DNA of 64,000 nt from Eriocheir sinensis (GCF_024679095.1 NC_066512.1:16137956-16201955), one strand, 5' to 3'. Shown: positions 34,446 to 46,428, counted from the stretch's first letter. A program made the numbers and translations. The notes: generated by a model from the sequence alone, not told the origin.

Positions 34446-34466
34446 CATGTTCTTATGTTCTTATAG
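34446..34466 (+). mobile_element. LINE 3' tail remnant
   Basis: ATGTTCTTATGTTCTTATAG matches the tandem octamer-like tail seen (inverted) at the end of the LINE at 22225. No RT sequence is attached, and an (AAT)n tract lies just upstream. Confidence 0.45.
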
Positions 34467-34764
34467 TCGTCTAACTCCTTTTCTTTCCCATTTCAGGTGA
34501 GGGCTTTTTCTTCTCCCCCCATCCCATAACCTACGAACATCTTACCACTACCTCCCCTGAACAGGTAAACTAGACCCGGAGGATATATATCGTGTGCTTG
34601 GGGGTGTAGTGTGTAGGAAAAGAAGAGCTGGAGGGAGGAGGAGGATGTGTTTCGTGATTTAGCAAGTATGTGAAAGTAGGTACTGTTGAAAGGATGGATG
34701 CAGTGATGAATAATAGTAACTTATGGTAGCGATCTTTTCTATGTAAGCGTTCATGATTTTGTAT

Positions 34765-35081
<317 letters not shown>

Positions 35082-35114
35082 TAAAATAATCTAAGGGTGT
35101 GATGATGTGGCTAT

Positions 35115-35620
35115 ATATAGAAGTAGTCATACCTCATCTTGATTGCACCGTGCAGGCTTGGTCCCCTTATTATAAAATTATCATTATTCATGTTGTTGTC
35201 CACCGTTAGGAGAACGAAAAAACAATAGCTACGAATTAAGAAACTTGCTCTTGCGGGATATGCTTAAATGTCTGGATTTATATTCTCGAGAAATGCAAAT
35301 GCTTCATAGAAACTTGACTTGGGTTTATAAGTTGAATAAAGATGAGAGTAATGCTAATGAGGTTCTTCTAGTAAGCAAGGGGGGTATAAGACTCTTAACA
35401 TTAGATTTCTTAAAGGCAGCAAAAACAAGACTGCAAATAGTGGTAGATGCGTGGAACAGGTTTGCAGTCATATATTGAGTTCCAGTATGTTAGACACCTC
35501 CAAGAAAAGCTTAGATGAATTCATTGGAAAAGAGGAAAGGTGGTGCTAGGTTTCCATGAGCAGCCCCGTGAAGAGTAACTGGCCTCTTGTAGATAGCTAA
35601 GTTTTTACGTTCCTATGCTC
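35115..35620 (+). mobile_element. Degraded CR1/L2-like LINE 3' end
   Basis: Pieces of the RT tail appear in successive frames: VIPHLDCTVQAWSPYYK at about 35129-35182, DAWNRF near 35449, TSKKSLDEFIGKEERW at about 35495-35545. It ends in CTGGCCTCTTGTAGATAGC and an ACGTTCCTATGCTC tail. Several frameshifts and stops show it is old. It is truncated just after the TAG array. Confidence 0.8.
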
Positions 35621-36475
35621 TCCTTAGTATTGCTCCTCCTTGCCATGCCTTCGATAGTAATGCTCGGGTCATGTACATACTTTGCTAATTTATGCATTGA
35701 GAGAAGAAAACGACTAGCAAAAAAAAGAAAAAAAGAAACACAAGTGCATAAACTACAACGGTACACGACCCGCCAAGCCTGTCATTAACTCGACGCTTTA
35801 CATACGCAACAAAAACTACGCTGACCTCGCCGTGCCCTTGCTCCCCTACTGCCTCCTTCTGTAGCTGACGTCTCTCCTTCCACCCTCATTAGTATGCAAA
35901 GGGAGACTAAACAGGACGATCACCCACCACCCCGGATGAGAAGGGTGACTCCACTGTGCTTACTCATAGAAGGGAACGTGACTTGCATTGGCCGAAGAGG
36001 AATCGTGGGCGTCGGGGGTCGTTATTCTATGATGCAGAGGGAGAGAATGAAGTAGAAAGGGGGGAGGATAATACAATGGAAATTCCTGAAGCATGAGATA
36101 AGCGATAAGGAGTGCACACTTAAGTGGGTGAGAGATAACGAGAGATGGATGGCAAACAGGTCGGGCGGAAAAAGAGTGGGTGACGTGTTTGTATAGGGGT
36201 TGACAGGTGAGTGAGAGGCGGGGATGTATTGTGTTACCGGCTTGACATGAGTGTAGCAATGGGAAGAGGAATGAGAGGGGAGGGAGGGGAGTAAGAGTAC
36301 GGGGAGGAGAGAGTGCTAGAAACAGCCCCCACATCAGAACAATTAAAGAACATGTGCGTAGCGAAGTAATGACGGAGGAGGAAGGAAGTGCTGAGTAAGA
36401 AGGAGGGGAAGAGAGACGAACTATTGAAGGGGTGTAGGGAATGAGAGAGAGGGGAAAGGGAGAGAAGTGAACGCT
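35621..36475. other. Mostly purine-rich unique sequence
   Basis: No recognised gene. From about 35985 it is G/A-rich, and the 124-codon minus frame (36334-35960) is probably compositional. Confidence 0.5.
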
Positions 36476-36621
<146 letters not shown>

Positions 36622-36910
36622 ATTGCATGGTAAAGAAGAATGAAATGAGGGAAAAAAAAAAACTAATTAGATGTTATTGTTGTATTGCATCACTGTCATG
36701 GATGAAGCGAATGTCCAGCAAGAAAGATGAGACAGAGGGGTGAAAATGAAGGGAAAAGAGAGGGAGAGAGGGGTGAAATATGCGTCAGAAAGGGTGATGG
36801 GTAAGAAGGGCGGTGTTGCATGCGTTGGTGAGTGTTGCAAAAGAGGAAAAACAAAAAACTACCCAAATTACCGGTACATAAGTGTCCCTCGCCGCAACGG
36901 GTGCCCGAGG

Positions 36911-36911
<1 letters not shown>

Positions 36912-36966
<55 letters not shown>
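36912..36966. repeat. (GT)n microsatellite
   Basis: About 27 GT units. Confidence 0.98.
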
Positions 36967-36968
<2 letters not shown>

Positions 36969-37036
36969 TGGGGTCGACAAGGAAGCCCCGGAGTGTGTGT
37001 GTTTGCCTCTGGGGTGAAGGGGGAGGGGGGAGGGGG

Positions 37037-37206
<170 letters not shown>

Positions 37207-37537
37207 GAGTTATGGGGTCAGTAGCGAAGACACAAACGCCGTCACGCTTTGAATTTGTAAACTGTTCTTACCCCGAGGCTGAATCAATCGTTACCTGTCC
37301 ATACCTTTCCCACAATTCCTCCTCCTCCTCCTCCTCCAGCGTAACAGCAACAACAAACGGCACATCCCTCCCCTTAGGGCTTTGGGTCTTACTGAGTGCC
37401 ACCGGAGGGCCAGGCACCACCCGCACTCCCCCTCCCCCTCCCTCGGCACCGCATGGCCCCCTCAAGGCTGCTACGCGAGGCGGCACTGTAAGCGTAGCAG
37501 CAGATTACTAGATTATATGTTAGTCATTCGTTCAAGT

Positions 37538-37757
37538 TCTTGAGCTTCCGCCTCTTACACCACCGATTTCCAAAGGCCAAAAAGGAGATCAGTCTGTTTC
37601 TCATGAGCGTTATTTTAGGTACATAGCACAGAGGAAGGGTCAAACTACCACCAGGGTCATGAAACTACCCCTGGAAATGTCCACAACTCCCACGAAAGCC
37701 TTGTCAAATAGGTGTGCTTGGGCGTTGGAATGTTTAAGGATATGACTGTATTTTTTT
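37538..37757 (+). repeat. Dispersed short repeat, family 1, copy 3
   Basis: Blocks GATTTCCAAAGGCCAAAAAG, GAGGAAGGGTCAAACTACCA, AGGGTCATGAAACTACCCC and ACGAAAGCCTTGTCAAATAG align with the copies at 20430 and 53844. Confidence 0.88.
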
Positions 37758-38090
37758 CCCGTAAACAGGAAGCAGAGCAACCCGGCGCTAAACTTAAAAG
37801 GAAATAAAAAAAAAGAAGTTAACGCCACATGATACTCCCACACGGAACACGAAATTAGTTGCCGACAGAATGTTGAATACGAGGGCGAAGATGTCTTAAT
37901 ACTCCCCTCTTGAAAGGATTTACGTCATAGAAAGAAGGAAATACAACAGCAGGAAGGAGCAAGGTCGATTTCTCAGAGTTTACCCGAGAAAGGAGTGAAA
38001 GAGTGAAGATACTGGTGGTAAATATTTATGGCATTAGTAAACTGGACAGCACAAGGAGGATGAGCTTGAGTGGAAAGTTTTGTATTCTTA

Positions 38091-38092
<2 letters not shown>
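37758..38092. other. AT-rich unique sequence, no gene recognised
   Basis: No coding or repeat signal seen. Confidence 0.45.

Positions 38093-38156
<64 letters not shown>
38093..38156. repeat. (GT)n microsatellite
   Basis: About 32 GT units. Confidence 0.98.
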
Positions 38157-38269
38157 CCTGTTTAAGCTTGTGTAAATTTAAATGACTCAGGAGACACGTG
38201 GGAAGAATTAACCTGCTCGGAAATGCCTGCCAGTGACATTGCCGGATCCCTTACCGCCCCCGAGTGCAG

Positions 38270-38570
38270 AGAGGGAAGGGAGGGAAGAGAAAAGAAAGGG
38301 AAGGGAAAGGAAGGAAGGGAAGACAAGAAACGAGAAGAGAAGGGAAGGGAAGGGAAAGGAAACGGAGGAAAGGGAAGGGAAAGAAAGAGTAGGGAAGGGA
38401 AGGGAAGAGAGGGGAAGGCAGGAAAAGGAAAAAGAAGGGAATGGAAGGAAAGGAAGGGGAGGTAAGGAATAGGAAGAGAAGGGAAGGAAGCAAAGCGAAG
38501 GGAAAGGAAGAGAAGGGAAGGAAGCAAAGCGAAGGGAAAGGAAGAGAAGGGAAGGGGAAGTGGAAGAGGC
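38270..38570. repeat. Homopurine block of AAGGGAAGGGAAAGGA phrases
   Basis: About 300 bp with hardly any pyrimidine, including a direct duplication of GAAGGAAGCAAAGCGAAGGG some 35 bp apart. Confidence 0.9.
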
Positions 38571-38645
38571 AGGGAAATAGCAGCTCACCTTACATCACTA
38601 TTGCGGTAACACGTGAAAGCTCGTAGAATAATACTTACCTTAGTT

Positions 38646-38750
<105 letters not shown>

Positions 38751-39136
38751 AATAATGCTGGATAATATTACAACACGGAGCGACGAGGCGCTAGCATGAT
38801 AGCTTACAAAACAGACACAACTTGATAATATTTCGCTGACGCTGCGGAATAGGAAGTGGACCAGGGCAGCTCATATCACGTGCTTAAAACTGAAAACAGA
38901 TCGACGAGCAGAATAACGTAGTGGCAACCCAGTGATTATAAAGTCATGACAGGTAGTGGACCAGGTGGAGACGAGACTACTTGACTGTATGTTGATGGCT
39001 GAAGATGATAAAAAGAAGATGCATGTATAGATAGTAAATGGAGGCTTGGAACGAGAATTAACATGACAAGATCCTGGCCATGAAACTAGAGATGAGAGGA
39101 ACGGGATACTCTGGTATGAAACGGGGACATGGAGAA

Positions 39137-39860
39137 GAGGAGGAGGAGGAGGAGGAGGAGGAGGAGGAGGAGGAGGAGGACGAGAGTTATGGCGAGGGAG
39201 GAGGAGGAGGTTTGGAATGGCTCAGTCGGAGATAAATGAGCCGGTAAAGGAGAGGAGGAGGAGAAGAGCGGAAGAAGAAAAAAAAAGTGCAAATACTGGA
39301 GATGGAAGACGGGCCGCGGGACAAGGAAGAAAACAGGAAAAAAAGAGAAAGGAATAAAAATATATGTGTGGCCGTGTCAAGGAAAGGAGGAAGGGATGGA
39401 GGGATGGAGAGAGGGAGGAAGAGAGGGAAGGAGGAAGGTCGGGCAGTGACACCGGAGCCACCACACTGAGGAAAGGGCGGGTTGTGTGACAAGGAGGAGG
39501 AGGAGGAGGAAGAAGAGGAGAAGGAGGAGGAGGAGGAATGGGCCGGCGGGGTGAATGATGTGCTCAGACTCTCTACCAGGTCACCGGCCAGGCTCATCCC
39601 CCTCCTCCTTCTCCTCCTCCTCCTCCTCCTCCTCCTCCTCCTCCTCCTCCTCTTTCTCCTTCACCCGGCATGACCTTTCTAGCTCCAAGGTATTCGGCGT
39701 GCGTACCACTCACCACACGTCCTTATCAAAGCCTCTTCGTCCGCCGTAAGAATTCCCTGCAAAAAATTCCGGACAGTTACTTTGCATACTTCATCACACG
39801 TGTACTGATCCCCGCGTGAGGCCAAGAGGAGGAGGAGGAGGAGGAGGAGGTATAGTAATG
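39137..39860. repeat. Cluster of (GAG)n and (CTC)n arrays
   Basis: GAG at 39137-39181, 39493-39538 and 39827-39852, and CTC at 39600-39655, so arrays of both orientations face each other. Purine-rich DNA lies between them. Confidence 0.92.
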
Positions 39861-40480
39861 GGTCTCTGTAATGGGTAGGAGAGGTTAATGGTGCCAGAGA
39901 GGGGGAGGGAGGGTTATGGGTCCTTGTGATGGTTTTGGTTGGGAGGGAGAGAGAGAGGGAGGGAAGGAGGGAGGAAGAGGCAGCGAGGAGGGAAGATCTT
40001 TTACTTAGGCAAGATAAGAGGTGAGTGTGTGGAGGCTAGGAGGTGGTGGTGGTGGTGGTGGTGGTGGTGGTGGTGGTGGTTGACGAGGCGATTACACTCA
40101 TTAGGACGGACGTGGTAAAGGAGCCGCGGCGTCGTTAGGAAAAAAAATGACGAGGTGTTTTCAAGATTCTGATCCCAAGGTGGCGGTGGTGGGCGGAGGC
40201 GGCGGCGGCGGCGAGGTGAGGCAAGGGAAGGGGGCTGATAAGTAGCTGCCGCCCTCCACCACCTCCACCCCCCTCCACCACTATCACCACCACCCCTCCA
40301 TCGGCGCCACTCTCTGGAGCTACCGTTCAAACCTTTTTTTTATGACGAAACCTGTGAATCTTCCCACATTCCACCGGGCTGTAAGGGCGTTCGTTTCACA
40401 GCATTAAGGCCACTTTGACTCTGTTGCGAGGCGTGCGCGGGCTGGGAAAAACGGGCGGCGAGGGTGCTGAGGTGCGGCGA
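39861..40480. repeat. GGA/GGT-rich sequence with (GGT)n and (GGC)n
   Basis: GGT at 40042-40081, GGC at about 40195-40215 and CCA/CCT-rich DNA at 40255-40310. No gene is seen. Confidence 0.75.
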
Positions 40481-40484
40481 CGGG

Positions 40485-41280
40485 CGGGGAACGTGGAATG
40501 GGGACTGGATGTGGCGTGGAGAGAGGGAGGAAGGGAGGGTGCGTGGACTGGGGAAGGAATGGAAGGGGTGTGAAAGGAAGAATAAGGAAGGGAGCGTGGA
40601 AGGGGGCGAGAAGGGAGGGGGCGTGTAGGGGTGCGGAAGGAATGGAGGGGGCGTGAAAGGGAGGGAGTATGGAGAGGGGCAAGATGGAAAGGGGTGTGAA
40701 GGAGGAGCAGGAAGGGAGAGGGCGTGAAGGGAGGACAACGGGAGGGGACTTGAAGAGAGGAAGGCAGGGAAGGGTCGTGGAAAGAGGGTGGGTTCAGTAG
40801 GGGGCGTGAAGAAGGATGGACAGGGTAATGAGGAACGGGCGTGGTGGTTTCATCCTGCCAGTCATGTAGAGTAACGGAGCGGTGGTAACCTGTATCGCTT
40901 GGCCGGGGCGGGGCGGCGAGGAAGCCTTGAGTGTCTTGTCCCGCTGCAGGAGGCCCGAGCAGCCCGACACCCCTGGACAACACCGTGACCGCTACCTGAG
41001 TGCTGATGAGGGTGTGGAGGCGTTACCAGGCGGGAGTGGGTGTCGAGGAGGTGGTGGGGGAGTGGACGGAGGGTCAGAAGGGAAGAGAGGGAGGTGGGTG
41101 GTAGGTAGGTGGTAGGTAGGTGGACGGAGGGTCGGAGGGGAACATGGGAAGGGGGTAGAATCTGAGAAGCTAACCACCTTCCGAAATATGTGCCATGGCA
41201 GGTCTCCGTAAGGTGAGGCGTAGAAGAGTGAACGGTACAGGTGTGTGCAGGTGAAGAGGAATGAAAATGAGGCGTGTTTA
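40485..41280. repeat. Degenerate GGAAGGGAGGGGGCGTG repeat, unit about 40-50 bp
   Basis: The phrase GAAGGGAGGGGGCGTG recurs with variations through 40840, followed by GGTAGGTAGGTGG repeats near 41095-41130. Minus-strand Pro/Ser-rich frames are compositional. Confidence 0.75.
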
Positions 41281-42145
41281 AAGAATGCAAGGAAAGAGAG
41301 GAGAAATTAGAACACTTAATAGGCACAGAAAAGGAAGGATAACCAGGACATTAGAGAAACACGCTGCCGAAGGGAAACAGAGAACACAAACAACACGACC
41401 GCGGAAAGAAAGGAAAATAATTGGTGTTGGGAGAGAAGGAGGGAGAGAGGGAGGAAATAAGGAGAGAGAGAAAGGAGAGGAAAAACGAGACCATTCTAAA
41501 CGATGAGAAAGGAAAGGAAGCAGACTGACCACAACTCACACCAAAGACTCTGCCGAAGAAAAACAGAAAACACACACACAACATAACAAAAAAAATAATA
41601 ATGAAAAGGAAAGATGCTGCGAAGGAGGAGGGAGCGAGGAGAGGCATAAACAAAAAAAACATGAAAACATAATACGACAAGGAAGAGAGAGAGAAAGAGA
41701 GAGGACAGGATAACCACAACAGGACACACAATAGACGAAGTGGAAATGCAGCGGCACGACACGGCGACACTCTAAACAGGGACATCGAGGGTAGGGCAGG
41801 TGAAAGGAAGGAGCGAAAGGGTAGGTAGGTAGGCGGTTAGGTAGATAGATAGGATGCAAGGGGGGAAGGAGATCGTTGCTACTTCCCTGTCTCGCCTCGG
41901 TATTAGTTAAGGGACGTAGCGTAGTAGGGGCGGGCAGGGCGGTCAGACAGGGAGGGTAGGGAACCGAGGTGTCATCCCTGTCAGAGCAGCCTTGTTCCCC
42001 GTGGCGGCCGACCTGCCAATTACAGAGCCAAAAGCCGAGAGGGTGATTATCGCTCGGGCAGCATTAGAGGCGCCGCGTGGTTAGTTAGCTGGGTCGGAGG
42101 GTGGCAGCACATGTATGGAGGGCAGGAATGTGTTACGGCGGGGCG

Positions 42146-42149
<4 letters not shown>
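41281..42149. other. Purine-rich then GC-moderate unique sequence
   Basis: 41290-41340 and 41460-41520 share GAGAAAGGAAAGGAA-like phrases and 41360-41400 resembles 41540-41580 (CGAAG-AAACAGA-AACACA), consistent with an old ~180-bp duplication. No gene is recognised. Confidence 0.5.
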
Positions 42150-42198
<49 letters not shown>

Positions 42199-42314
42199 AG
42201 GGAAAGGGGGAGGTTAACAAAAGAAAAAAAGGAGAAACGTCAAAGAATGTGTGTATTAAAGAGATTGCTTAGAGCTTCCTGAGTCTACAACGAAGGTAAT
42301 TTGAAGGTTGTGGT

Positions 42315-42362
<48 letters not shown>
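42150..42362. repeat. (GA)n and (GT)n tracts
   Basis: GA at 42150-42187 and GT at 42317-42362. Confidence 0.96.
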
Positions 42363-42363
<1 letters not shown>

Positions 42364-42547
42364 ACGTGTACGGCACAGGGATGCCAACAAAAAGTGGTAG
42401 GTAGCTGTCTGCATGTGTGTGTGTCCGTCCGTCGGTCTGGCATTCGGGCGGCAAGGTCAGTCGGTTCGTATTGTCCATTTAATAATTTATCCCGTTTTTT
42501 CCTATTTTCATTCATTATTCATTTATGTAAGACAGGCTGGCGGCGAA

Positions 42548-42612
42548 GAGGAGGAGGAGGAGGAGGAATGAGAGGAGGAGGAGGAGGAGGAGGAGGAGGA
42601 GGAGGAGGAGGA
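42548..42612. repeat. (GAG)n array
   Basis: About 20 GAG units with one AAT interruption. Confidence 0.97.
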
Positions 42613-42793
42613 GAGTGAGGACAAAAGGAGGTGACTGCGCTATAAGGTGATCTAGAGTGACGGGTGTGCAGGAGGCGGTGGAAGGTGTGGCTGAGACTGA
42701 TCGGAGAGGCGGCGGAGGGTGACAGGGGTGGATGATGTGACAGAGCGGCGGTGGACGGTAAGGTGGAGAATGGAGAAGTCGGTGGTGGAGCCG

Positions 42794-42922
42794 TTTTTTT
42801 TTTTTTTTCACATCTAAGGAAACAGCTCAGGGGCAACAAAAAAGATGTAAAAAAAAAGCCCGCTAATCGCTGCTCCCACAAAGATAAAAGTAATAATAAG
42901 TGGCCAAAAGAGAGGTCAACTT
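42794..42922 (+). repeat. Dispersed short repeat, family 2, copy 2
   Basis: T-run, CATCTAAGGAAACAGCTCAG, GGGCAACAA, an A-rich middle, AAAGCCCGCTAATCGCTGCT and GGCCAAAAGAGAGGTCAAC. It is collinear with 6755 and 46322. Confidence 0.85.
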
Positions 42923-42995
42923 CGGTAGATATGACAGATGGAGGTTAGGTGGAAAAGTGAAGCAGATGCAGTGGATAGACGATTTAGTATTTGTT

Positions 42996-43867
42996 GGTAG
43001 AGGAAGGGCAGATGGAAGAGAGTAATAGGAAGTGGAAGAGAATGAATGCAGAGGAAGGGCAGATGGAAGAGAGTAATAGGAAGTGGAAGAGAATGAATAT
43101 AGAGGAACGGCAGATGGAAGAGAGTCATAGGAAGTGGAAGAGAATGAATGCAGAGGAAGGGCAGATGGAAGAGAAAAATAGGAAGTGGAAGAGAATGAAT
43201 GCAGAGGAAGGGCAGATGGAAGAGAAAAATAGGAAGTGGAAGAGAATGAATATAGATGAAGGGCAGATGGAAGAGAGTCATAGGAAGTGGAAGAGAATGA
43301 ATGCAGAGGAAGGGCAGATGGAAGAGAGTCATAGGAAGTGGAAGATAAAGAATGCAGAGGAAGGGCAGATGGAAGAGAGTCATAGGAAGTGGAAGAGAAT
43401 GAATGCAGAGGAAGGGCAGATGGAAGAGAGTAATAGGAAGTGGAAGAGAATGAATGCAGAGGAAGGGCAGATGGAAGAGAGTAATAGGAAGTGGAAGAGA
43501 ATGAATGCAGAGGAAGGGCAGATGGAAGAGAGTCATAGGAAGTGGAAGAGAATGAATGCAGAGGAAGGGCAGATGGAAGAGAGTAATAGGAAGTGGAAGA
43601 GAATGAATGCAGAGGGACGGCAGATGGAAGAGAGTAATAGGAAGTGGAAGAAAATGAATGCAGAGGAAGGGCAGATGGAAGAGAGTAATAGGAAGTGGAA
43701 GAGAATGAATGCAGAGGAAGGGCAGATGGAAGAGAGTCATAGGAAGTGGAAGAGAATGAATGCAGAGGAACGGCAGATGGAAGAGAGTCATAGGAAGTGG
43801 AAGAGAATGAATGCAGAGGAAGGGCAGATGGAAGAGAGTCATAGGAAGTGGAAGAGAATGAATGCAA
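42996..43867. repeat. 51-bp minisatellite, 17 copies
   Basis: The unit begins GAGGAAGGGCAGATGGAAGA and ends AAGAGAATGAATGCA. Because 51 is divisible by three, one plus frame (42991-43893, EEGQMEESNRKWKRMNA repeats) and two minus frames (456 and 334 codons) remain open throughout. Differences between units are scattered single substitutions. No start context, signal or domain supports expression. Confidence 0.97.
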
Positions 43868-43937
43868 AGGTGTGCGAGAAGAAAGTTACATAAAGAGAAC
43901 CAAGAGGGCAAAAAAAAAACGAGAAAAATAAAATAAG

Positions 43938-44133
43938 ACATAATGATTGGGAAACAGTAGACAGATGGTGATAGGGAAGTCGGCCAAAGTTTAAAACAGG
44001 AGACGGGAATTAGTTGAAGACGAAAGGCAATAGTAATAAAGGTAATAGTAATAGAGGTAATAGTAATAAAGTAATAGACATAATGATTGGGAAACAGTAG
44101 ACAGGTGGTGGTAGGGAGTCGGCCAAAGCTTAA
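43938..44133. repeat. Direct duplication flanking a (GGTAATAGTAATA)n tract
   Basis: CATAATGATTGGGAAACAGT through GTCGGCCAAAG occurs at 43938-43992 and again at 44079-44127, separated by AATAGTAATA repeats. The second copy ends at the left TTAA of the next element. Confidence 0.9.
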
Positions 44134-44379
44134 CCCGTCCGCTGCGATTGGCACGGATTTGGCCTTCCCTGGTGGCCTGGTAACATTATAGGCATAGGTC
44201 TTTCTCTGCTTCTGTGCTGGATAGTGGAGTGTTTCCCATGTGGTATTGGTGTGCTGGATATCCTCTCTCAAGGTGCAGGACTTCACAGTTTTCCTACTTG
44301 AATTGTAGCAGCCATTCTTTGTTCCATTCCAGTAGCTTGGTGAGGTCTGACTGTAGGAAATCCGCAGTCAAGGGGTTAA
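44130..44379 (-). mobile_element. TTAA-bounded MITE-like element containing LINE RT sequence
   Basis: TTAA stands at both borders (44130-44133 and 44376-44379). Inside are imperfect inverted ends CCCGTCCGCTGCGATT and, on the other strand, CCCCTTGACTGCGGATTT, as in piggyBac-type non-autonomous elements. The interior reads on the minus strand as reverse transcriptase, DFLQSDLTKLLEWNKEWLL, stop, ENCEVLHLERG, SSTEAEKDL. It is 242 bp between the TTAA sites. Either the element captured a LINE piece or the ends are coincidental. Confidence 0.55.
44180..44371 (-). pseudogene. LINE reverse transcriptase fragment
   Basis: The region corresponding to LQEDLHKISAWSDRWEM through VKDLGV in the intact LINE at 32362-33207 is recognisable as LQSDLTKLLEWNKEWLLQF*ENCEVLH and EAEKDL (asterisk, in-frame TAG). 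A second stop follows EKDLCL. It differs enough in sequence to belong to another LINE family. Confidence 0.75.
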
Positions 44380-44848
44380 AAAAGAAGATGGGATTTAGTA
44401 GAATTCGATCGGTTGATAGAGATATTGGGAGCAACGGTAGAAGCTGGTGAAAAGATAAGAAGACGGTTGAAAATAATGATGGCGAAGTGAAGGAAAACGG
44501 TGTGTAGACGACAATAGTAGAAACAAGGTAGAAAGAAAACCTGGTGGAAGAAAAAGGTAGACTGACGATAGATTAAGACGGTAGACATTAATTAGACGAA
44601 GATAGAGAGACACAATAATTGGCGGGTAAGTAAAAGATCATCGGTAGAAATAAAAAAAAAATGAAAATCGGTAGAAACAAGTATAATGATGATAGGTTGA
44701 GGCGGTTGTAGACAGTTAGACGAAGGTAGGGAGGCTGTAGATGATAACAGGTGGACGGCAGGGTTTGATAGATGGGCGGCAGGGGACGACAAGGCTGAGG
44801 AGGAGGAGGAGATGGAGGAGGAGGAGAGAGGAGCCCTTGGGAACAGCG

Positions 44849-44850
<2 letters not shown>
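44380..44850. repeat. Purine-rich sequence with an old ~110-bp duplication
   Basis: GATAGATTAAGACGGTAGAC followed by TTAGACGAAGATAG (44569-44606) resembles GATAGGTTGAGGCGGTTGTA followed by TTAGACGAAGGTAG (44690-44730). No gene is seen. Confidence 0.6.
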
Positions 44851-44883
<33 letters not shown>

Positions 44884-44961
44884 TGGTCTGTGGTCTGCCT
44901 GTGGTCTGTTCTGAGTGTCTTCTGAGCTTCTCCTCTTTCTTAGCATCCCTCAAGTTACTTC

Positions 44962-44998
<37 letters not shown>
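44850..44998. repeat. (GA)n and (CT)n inverted pair
   Basis: GA at 44850-44881 and CT at 44966-44997, 84 bp apart. Confidence 0.96.
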
Positions 44999-44999
<1 letters not shown>

Positions 45000-45748
45000 A
45001 ACTTAATTTTCCTTTCATTCATCTCACTTTCCCTCCTCTTCCTCCTCCTTCACACTCCCATTCTGACTCTTATCTATTTTTCGTTTTTGTTTTCTTTTCT
45101 CACGCTAAATTGGTCTCTAGTATTTCAGGAGTTATTGTCTTCGCATTGCAGTGGTTTCTTCCCTCCAATAAACTACACGGTCTCATGTTTCCTGGTTTCC
45201 TCCACTTCAGTTGTTTTCTGTTTCTTTCCCTCTCACGCTTCACACCTCAGCGCTATCGAATTCCCCAGTGATTTTTTTTCCGTCCCTCGTTCTCCTTCTC
45301 CTCATTTTCCTTCCTCGCTTCAGTAACTAGGTAAGAGGAGGAGGAGGAGGAGGAGAAGAAGCAGTAGAGGCATAAGCTAAAAGGTCGATAAGCTGTTTTG
45401 AAAGTTCGGAAGCAAAAAAAAAAAATTAGTAGCTGCAACATTTCCTCCTTTACTCCTTTGATCAGAAAAAAAGAAAAATCGACCTTACCTGTAATTACCT
45501 GCACCGCTCCCTTGGCCAGGTAAGAATCCGAACAAGGAGTGGGAGCGTGCAGGTGAGCTTGTTAAGGGAGCTTGTAGTGTTTTTTTTCCTTGTTTCTTGT
45601 TTTCTTTTCCTTGTGTTGTGTTTGTTTTCATCTGTGTTTTTTTTAGTTACATATCCTAGTTTTCATATATTGCTTTATTAGCTTTATATAATTTTAAAGT
45701 ATTTTGGAAACTATATCTATTTGTGTGCGGTGGTGGTGGGGGAAAGGT
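45000..45748. other. T-rich unique sequence, no gene recognised
   Basis: A short (GAG)n lies at 45336-45358. Plus frames at 44883-45326 are Ser/Leu/Phe-rich and not convincing. Confidence 0.5.
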
Positions 45749-45821
45749 GTGTGTGTGTGTGAGTGTGTGTGTGTGTGTGTGTTTTGAAACGTAAATACTT
45801 TGGCGCTCAAGTTATCTTATC

Positions 45822-45905
<84 letters not shown>
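45749..45905. repeat. (GT)n and (CA)n inverted pair
   Basis: GT at 45749-45781 and CA at 45822-45905 (about 42 units), 40 bp apart. Confidence 0.97.
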
Positions 45906-45906
<1 letters not shown>

Positions 45907-46134
45907 GGCTTCCCTCCTCCATGTGTTGTCACCTACATTTCGTTTGGGTCTTTCTTTTTTCTTCCCTTTCTTCTTTCTTTTTTTTTCTTTTGTGTCGCTT
46001 CGAAATTCTTAAGGCTTCGTGAAGGCTTGTTAACCCATTGAGCTGTCTCCCTTACCTACTTCCTTTCTGTCCCTGACCCACCCTCACCTCGAATACCTGC
46101 CCCCCTCACCCCCCCTTACCTATCACCTTACCTT

Positions 46135-46202
46135 TCCTTACCTTACCTTACCTTACCTTACCTTACCTTACCTCACCTCACCTCACCTTACCTTACCTTA
46201 TC
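46135..46202. repeat. (CCTTA)n pentanucleotide repeat
   Basis: About 13 CCTTA units with a run of CCTCA variants in the middle. Confidence 0.95.
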
Positions 46203-46321
46203 TCACCTCCCCTTTTCACTTATTTCATCTTCCTTACCTTTCCTTTACTCCCTTAGTTATTTCTTCATACCTTATTTACCCACTCATGTCCTCCCTTAAT
46301 GTTCCCTCATCCCTCTACCCA

Positions 46322-46428
46322 TTTTTTTTACATCAAAGAAAACGGCTCAAGGGCAACAAATAGTGAAAAAAAAAAACCTACTCGCCGCTCCCATAAAAGA
46401 CAAAAGTAAAGAGCAACTACCCCTTTCC
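46322..46428 (+). repeat. Dispersed short repeat, family 2, copy 3
   Basis: TTTTTTTTACATCAAAGAAA, ACGGCTCAAGGGCAACAAA, A-run, CTACTCGCCGCTCCCATAAA. It is collinear with the other two copies. Confidence 0.85.

Noticed and set aside
42916..44286. Minus-strand 456-codon open frame
   Set aside because: Open because the 51-bp minisatellite unit is a multiple of three; two other frames are equally open across the same array.
46028..46046. Another TTAA-type element end (TTAACCCATTGAGCTG)
   Set aside because: It resembles a piggyBac-type end, but no partner inverted end with TTAA was found nearby.
46135..46202. Interstitial telomeric repeat
   Set aside because: The unit is CCTTA (TAAGG on the other strand), not the arthropod telomeric TTAGG/CCTAA, and it drifts into CCTCA.
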